From an uncultured Arcanobacterium sp. (lineage in GTDB: Bacteria > Actinomycetota > Actinomycetes > Actinomycetales > Actinomycetaceae), in the NCBI GenBank assembly GCA_945874735.1, contig CAMCHI010000006.1:1-64000 (forward strand): 64,000 nt of DNA, written 5' to 3'. Numbering within the stretch: position 1 is the stretch's first letter; each line of letters starts with the position of its first letter. A program made the position numbers and the translations under genes. Positions 59,637 to 64,000 of this stretch are shown piece by piece. Under the pieces are notes generated by a model. The model saw only the letters and a program-made list of their open reading frames with translations, made no database searches and was not told the DNA's origin.

Positions 59637-60284
59637 TTAACTTAAAGTACCAGCTGGCACTTCCGTCCATACTTTTCCGAGTGCTTGTGCCTGAATACTA
59701 CCGGCGGTTAATTCAGCTAGAGTGTTAGATAATTTAGTTATATCTTGCACTGCCAGCTCGATATTTACTCCATTTGCTTCATAACTACTTTTTAGTACCT
59801 CATATTGTAAGCCCCGCAAGTCTGCTTCTAGCTTTCCACTTAAATGATGTGGGGCAAATAAGGATACGTGTTCTAAATCTAGGCGCTTTACCACTGGTTG
59901 AGTGAGTAAGCATTCTTTTACCGCGCTGGAATAAGCGCGTACTAATCCGCCTGTGCCAAGTAGAGTACCGCCAAAATAGCGTATTACCACTGCTACTACG
60001 TCGGTTAAGTCAAAACCGTTTAATACCTCTAGCATGGGGCGTCCGGCAGTGCCGGAAGGTTCGCCATCGTCAGAAGAATGTAGTAAATCATTGGCATTTG
60101 GTACTGAAATAATGGAGGCAGAGCAATGATGACGGGCATCAGGAAACTCGCTACGCAACTGAGCAGTGATTTCTCTGGCTTCTTCTAAAGAAGATACGCG
60201 ATGAATTGCAGCAATAAATTGGGAGCGTTTTATTTCTATAGTATGACGTAACGCAGTGTTTTGAGGTAGCCGCAAAGTGTTCAT
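59637..60284 (-). CDS. IMPACT family protein (YigZ-like)
   Basis: DDGEPSGTAGRPML and RYFGGTLLGTGGLVRAYS motifs. Confidence 0.93.
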   Translation of the reverse strand: MNTLRLPQNTALRHTIEIKRSQFIAAIHRVSSLEEAREITAQLRSEFPDARHHCSASIISVPNANDLLHSSDDGEPSGTAGRPMLEVLNGFDLTDVVAVVIRYFGGTLLGTGGLVRAYSSAVKECLLTQPVVKRLDLEHVSLFAPHHLSGKLEADLRGLQYEVLKSSYEANGVNIELAVQDITKLSNTLAELTAGSIQAQALGKVWTEVPAGTLS

Positions 60285-60614
60285 GTTTTCTATTATGCGC
60301 TAGAAGTTTATCTCTGACTAAGTAAATAAATAGGAAACAGTTATTGATAGTGTATAGGGGAGTATTTGTGCTAAAGCTATTGTATATAGCATTAGTTGTG
60401 TGGTAATACTCAGCACTATTTTTTCGGCGAGATGGAAAATAAATGGTTAGTACGGTAAAGTGGAACGCGGTCTGCTTTGCGCTAGGAAGATATTAGGCAA
60501 TTAGGGCAATATATTTTCAAGGTATAACGCAGGGCAAGTTAGTAAGTGACTTCAGCTCCAAAAGGGCTAAGGTTTAAGTAGAGCTTCGGCTCGTTACACG
60601 AAAGGAGCGGTGGA

Positions 60615-60776
60615 ATGGCAGTTCCAAAGCGCAAGATGTCTCGCAGCAACACCCGCTCTCGTCGCTCCCAGTGGAAGGCTGAGCTCACTGAGCTTCAGAC
60701 TGTTCGCGTAGGTGGTCGCGAGGTGCGCATCCCACGCCGTTTGGCAAAGGCTGCTAAGCAGGGTTTGCTAGGCTAA
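60615..60776 (+). CDS. rpmF: 50S ribosomal protein L32, cysteine-free form
   Basis: [53 protein letters not shown]; upstream GGAG; shorter than the ORF-track cutoff. Confidence 0.95.
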   Translation: MAVPKRKMSRSNTRSRRSQWKAELTELQTVRVGGREVRIPRRLAKAAKQGLLG

Positions 60777-60796
60777 TTTCAGCTTAGAACTTTTTA

Positions 60797-60834
60797 TAAA
60801 AGAGGATTTCCAATTATGGGAATCCTCTTTTTTG
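60797..60834 (+). terminator. intrinsic terminator after rpmF
   Basis: AAAGAGGATTTCC / GGGAATCCTCTTTTTT. Confidence 0.85.
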
Positions 60835-61156
60835 CGTCTTTTGTGATTCTGTCTCTTGAAAAAGGGGTGGGGAGATATTGAGCACTTACATGAAGTGTTT
60901 AATGGTTTTACTTTAATAAACCATTACTTTTTAGATTGAAGTTTAAGGTGAAATTTTATCCGTTTTGCTTCTGTTACTAGGGATTTTCTTTCCTTGTAAC
61001 GCATTTATGACGGTTTAGTAAATTCGGTTTCTGTGAAACGTAGAGTAATGGTTAAGTAAAGAGCTTACGGGTTAGAGAGGTGGAAAGTAAATTAATTTTC
61101 AGTTCAGTTTGTGTCTTTAGTCCTGAGTAGTTAATCTAAGAGCAGAACTATTTTCA

Positions 61157-62764
61157 GTGAAAGGAGGACGGGTAATGTCGCAAGCTACTGGGCAAGCAAT
61201 TGCCATGATTATTTACTTTGTGGCCATGATTATTATCGGCATTTGGGCATATACTCGAACCAAAAATTTAGACGATTATATGTTAGGTGGACGTAATCTA
61301 AGTCCGGGAGTAGCTGCACTTTCTGCTGGCGCATCCGATATGTCTGGCTGGTTATTAATGGGATTGCCAGGTGCTCTTTATATATCTGGCATCGTGGAAT
61401 CATGGATTGCTATCGGCCTTACCATCGGAGCTTGGGCTAGTTGGAAAACAGTGGCACCGCGTTTACGTTCCTATACTCAAGTGGCAGGTAATTCTATTAC
61501 CGTACCTTCTTTCTTGGGTAATCGTTTACACGATAAGTACCATGCTTTGCGAATCGTAGCAGGCGTTATTATCTTCGTATTCTTCACTTTCTATGTTTCT
61601 TCCGGCATGGTAGCTGGTGGAGTATTCTTTGAATCTGCCTTCGGTATGAATTATCACTTAGGAATGGTGATAGTAGCTGGAGTGGTTATTCTATACACTC
61701 TAGTGGGTGGATTCTTAGCGGTATCTTGGACGGACGTAGTGCAGGGCTTAATGATGCTTTTTGCGCTAGTTACCGTGCCAATTGCTGGTGTAATTGCAGT
61801 GGGTGGCTTGGGTAAAGTAGCAGAAGGTATTACTGCCACTGATCCGGATTTACTTAATATGTTTACCTATGCTGGCAGTGAGCAAACTGCGGCAGTAATG
61901 GGTATTGTTTCGGCTCTTTCTTGGGGTCTAGGTTACTTTGGACAGCCCCATATTATTGTGCGTTACATGGCTTTGCGCAGTCCTAAAGAGGCCACGCAAG
62001 CTCGGCGAATCGGTATCGGTTGGATGTTGCTCTCGGTGATTGGAGCAGGTGCTACCGCTTTGGTGGGTGTGGCAGCGCACCACTTTGGCATTATTAATGT
62101 GGGGCAAGGCCAGCATGAGTCCGTGTTTATTATTTCTGGGCAGGCATTATTCCCAGTAATTATTACTGGCTTTATGTTGGCAGCTATTTTGGCAGCTATT
62201 ATGTCTACCGTTTCTTCGCAGTTATTGGTGACTTCCTCGGCGGTAGTGGAGGATATCATTAATGCGCGCGGTAATCTCAAGCGTGACTCTGCTGCTTCTA
62301 TTGCTTATGGGCGTTTAGCAGTATTGGCAGTGTCGGTATTGGCTGGTATTTTTGCTTGGTTCCGCACTGATTCAATTTTGCAGTTAGTGGCTTTTGCTTG
62401 GGCAGGTTTCGGTGCAGCTTTTGGGCCAATCATTATTTTGGCGTTGTTCTGGCGTAAGCTTACCTGGCAAGGCGCATTAGCTGGCATGATCACTGGAGCA
62501 GTTACGGTAGGGGTATGGCGGCAATTGCTGGGGCAACCTTTTGGCTTGTATGAGATTCTGCCAGGTTTCGTATTTGCTTTAGTGGTGGCAGTGCTGGTTT
62601 CTTTGCTTACCTATCGCTTCAATGAAAAGATTGATGCGGAGTTTACCTATGCGCTGCGCTTAGCTACTGCCGATGCAGACACAATGGAAAAAGAGTTTGC
62701 AGATGGGCATGACTTAGTCGGGCCAGTGATTGGGTTAGACGGTAAACCTATTTTGCAAGACTAA
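61157..62764 (+). CDS. putP: sodium/proline symporter
   Basis: SSS-family; ASDMSGWLLMGLPGALY; upstream of proline dehydrogenase. Confidence 0.94.
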   Translation: MKGGRVMSQATGQAIAMIIYFVAMIIIGIWAYTRTKNLDDYMLGGRNLSPGVAALSAGASDMSGWLLMGLPGALYISGIVESWIAIGLTIGAWASWKTVAPRLRSYTQVAGNSITVPSFLGNRLHDKYHALRIVAGVIIFVFFTFYVSSGMVAGGVFFESAFGMNYHLGMVIVAGVVILYTLVGGFLAVSWTDVVQGLMMLFALVTVPIAGVIAVGGLGKVAEGITATDPDLLNMFTYAGSEQTAAVMGIVSALSWGLGYFGQPHIIVRYMALRSPKEATQARRIGIGWMLLSVIGAGATALVGVAAHHFGIINVGQGQHESVFIISGQALFPVIITGFMLAAILAAIMSTVSSQLLVTSSAVVEDIINARGNLKRDSAASIAYGRLAVLAVSVLAGIFAWFRTDSILQLVAFAWAGFGAAFGPIIILALFWRKLTWQGALAGMITGAVTVGVWRQLLGQPFGLYEILPGFVFALVVAVLVSLLTYRFNEKIDAEFTYALRLATADADTMEKEFADGHDLVGPVIGLDGKPILQD

Positions 62765-62810
62765 TCTGCTCTGCGGTTTACTAATAAAGTAACCGTGTGA
62801 TTAAAACTAA

Positions 62811-62850
62811 ACAAGTCCGTTTGTCTATTTAGTGAATAGGCAAGCGGACT
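62811..62850 (+). terminator. intrinsic terminator
   Basis: AAGTCCGTTTG.CTATT / AATAG.CAAGCGGACTT stem. Confidence 0.7.
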
Positions 62851-63005
62851 TGTATATTTTTATGGAATACTTATGGGTAAGACTTTATAAACCTTTACTA
62901 TTTTTTTAAAGTAGCGTTGGTGGGTTTAATAGTGCCTATTTTCTCGATAGAGAAATATAGTGTGAGCTACTAAAGCTGCAATGATGGACAGAAAGGACGG
63001 CAACT

Positions 63006-64000
63006 ATGGCAAAAGACTATAGCTATCAAGGGCAAGATATTGCAGAGCTTGCGCAACGAGCTAGTTTGCGTGCGCAAGTATGGTTGGCAGAATCGAAGAA
63101 ATATCCAAATGACCGTGCCGCCCAGTTATTAGCGAAAGTGCTACAAGATTCCAACGGATTAGACTTTACGGTTGCTTTCGTAGATGGAGTAATCCGTCCT
63201 GAAGACAAGAAAGTAGCTGCCAATACTATTGCCCGTTTAGCAGGTCAAGGCCCTAGCTTCCTGCCCGCATACCTACGCATGCCACTAAAAATAGGTGGTG
63301 CGTTAGCGCCCAAGTTGCCAAATCTAATCGTGCCAGCGGCTATGAAAGTATTTCAGCAGCTTGTAGGAGATTTGGTGCTTGATGCGAAAGGAAAAGGTTT
63401 AACTAAAGCAATTGCTCGCTTGAAAGCTGAAGGCGCTCACCTAAATATGAACCTGCTAGGAGAAGCAGTATTAGGTGATAAAGAAGCTGCTAAGCGTATG
63501 TCGGATACCATTAAACTGTTAGAACGTGACGATGTAGATTACGTGTCTATGAAAGTTTCGGCAGTAATTGGTCCACACAACCCTTGGGCGTATGATGATG
63601 CGGTAGCTCATGCAGTAGAGGCATTACTCCCGTTATATGAACGCGCAAACTCTTATTCTCCTAAAAAGTTTATTAATCTGGACATGGAAGAATACCATGA
63701 TCTACATTTAACAATTGACGTGTTCAAAACCATTCTAGACCGTCCAGAATTTTTGCAATTACGAGCCGGTATTGTATTGCAAACTTACCTACCAGATGCT
63801 TTACCAGCAATGATGGATTTACAAGCATGGGCAGCTGCGCGCGTAGCTAAAGGTGGCGCTCCAATTAAGGTACGAGTAGTTAAAGGTGCCAATCTTTCTA
63901 TGGAACGAGTATCGGCTACTACTCATGGTTGGGAGTTAGTAACTGAACCTAGTAAAGAACACACTGATGCTAACTATATCCGTACCCTAGAATATGCTCT
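63006..64000 (+). CDS. putA: proline dehydrogenase (likely PutA-type), truncated by window edge
   Basis: Open frame from ATG 63006 (MAKDYSYQGQDIAELAQ...) with GIVLQTYLPDAL and VRVVKGANLSME motifs; runs off the window. Confidence 0.88.
   Translation, partial: MAKDYSYQGQDIAELAQRASLRAQVWLAESKKYPNDRAAQLLAKVLQDSNGLDFTVAFVDGVIRPEDKKVAANTIARLAGQGPSFLPAYLRMPLKIGGALAPKLPNLIVPAAMKVFQQLVGDLVLDAKGKGLTKAIARLKAEGAHLNMNLLGEAVLGDKEAAKRMSDTIKLLERDDVDYVSMKVSAVIGPHNPWAYDDAVAHAVEALLPLYERANSYSPKKFINLDMEEYHDLHLTIDVFKTILDRPEFLQLRAGIVLQTYLPDALPAMMDLQAWAAARVAKGGAPIKVRVVKGANLSMERVSATTHGWELVTEPSKEHTDANYIRTLEYA

Overview
Chromosomal window from an AT-leaning actinobacterium, probably Actinomycetaceae-like (inferred from gene families; species not identified). 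Most genes are ordinary metabolism: ilvD, ilvBNC, ilvE, pyruvate formate-lyase and its activase, cysK/cysE, pepN, pepO-type M13, malQ, ettA, tesB, rpmF, putP and an edge-truncated proline dehydrogenase. There are three tRNAs. No integrase or transposase was seen. The accessory centrepiece is a complete type II-C CRISPR-Cas locus at about 21.69-27.46 kb. It has a tracrRNA candidate, a compact cas9 (1099 aa), cas1, cas2 and an array of 15 repeats and 14 spacers. Sequence evidence suggests the array is transcribed on the minus strand, convergent with the cas genes, from an extended -10 element inside each repeat. The first repeat supplies the cas2 stop codon. Next to it, a lipoprotein/phosphodiester-glycosidase/glycosyltransferase operon is preceded by a riboswitch-like structured 5' region closed by a perfect 11-bp stem. 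Other points worth a second look are a pyruvate formate-lyase split into a catalytic protein and a separate glycyl-radical protein, an ilv leader peptide/attenuator, paired DtxR-like boxes before an ABC exporter pair, a GH112/GH20/ABC-transporter gene set for lacto-N-biose-type sugars, a pair of degenerate-G4 GTPases, and a structured intergenic region near 59.3 kb.
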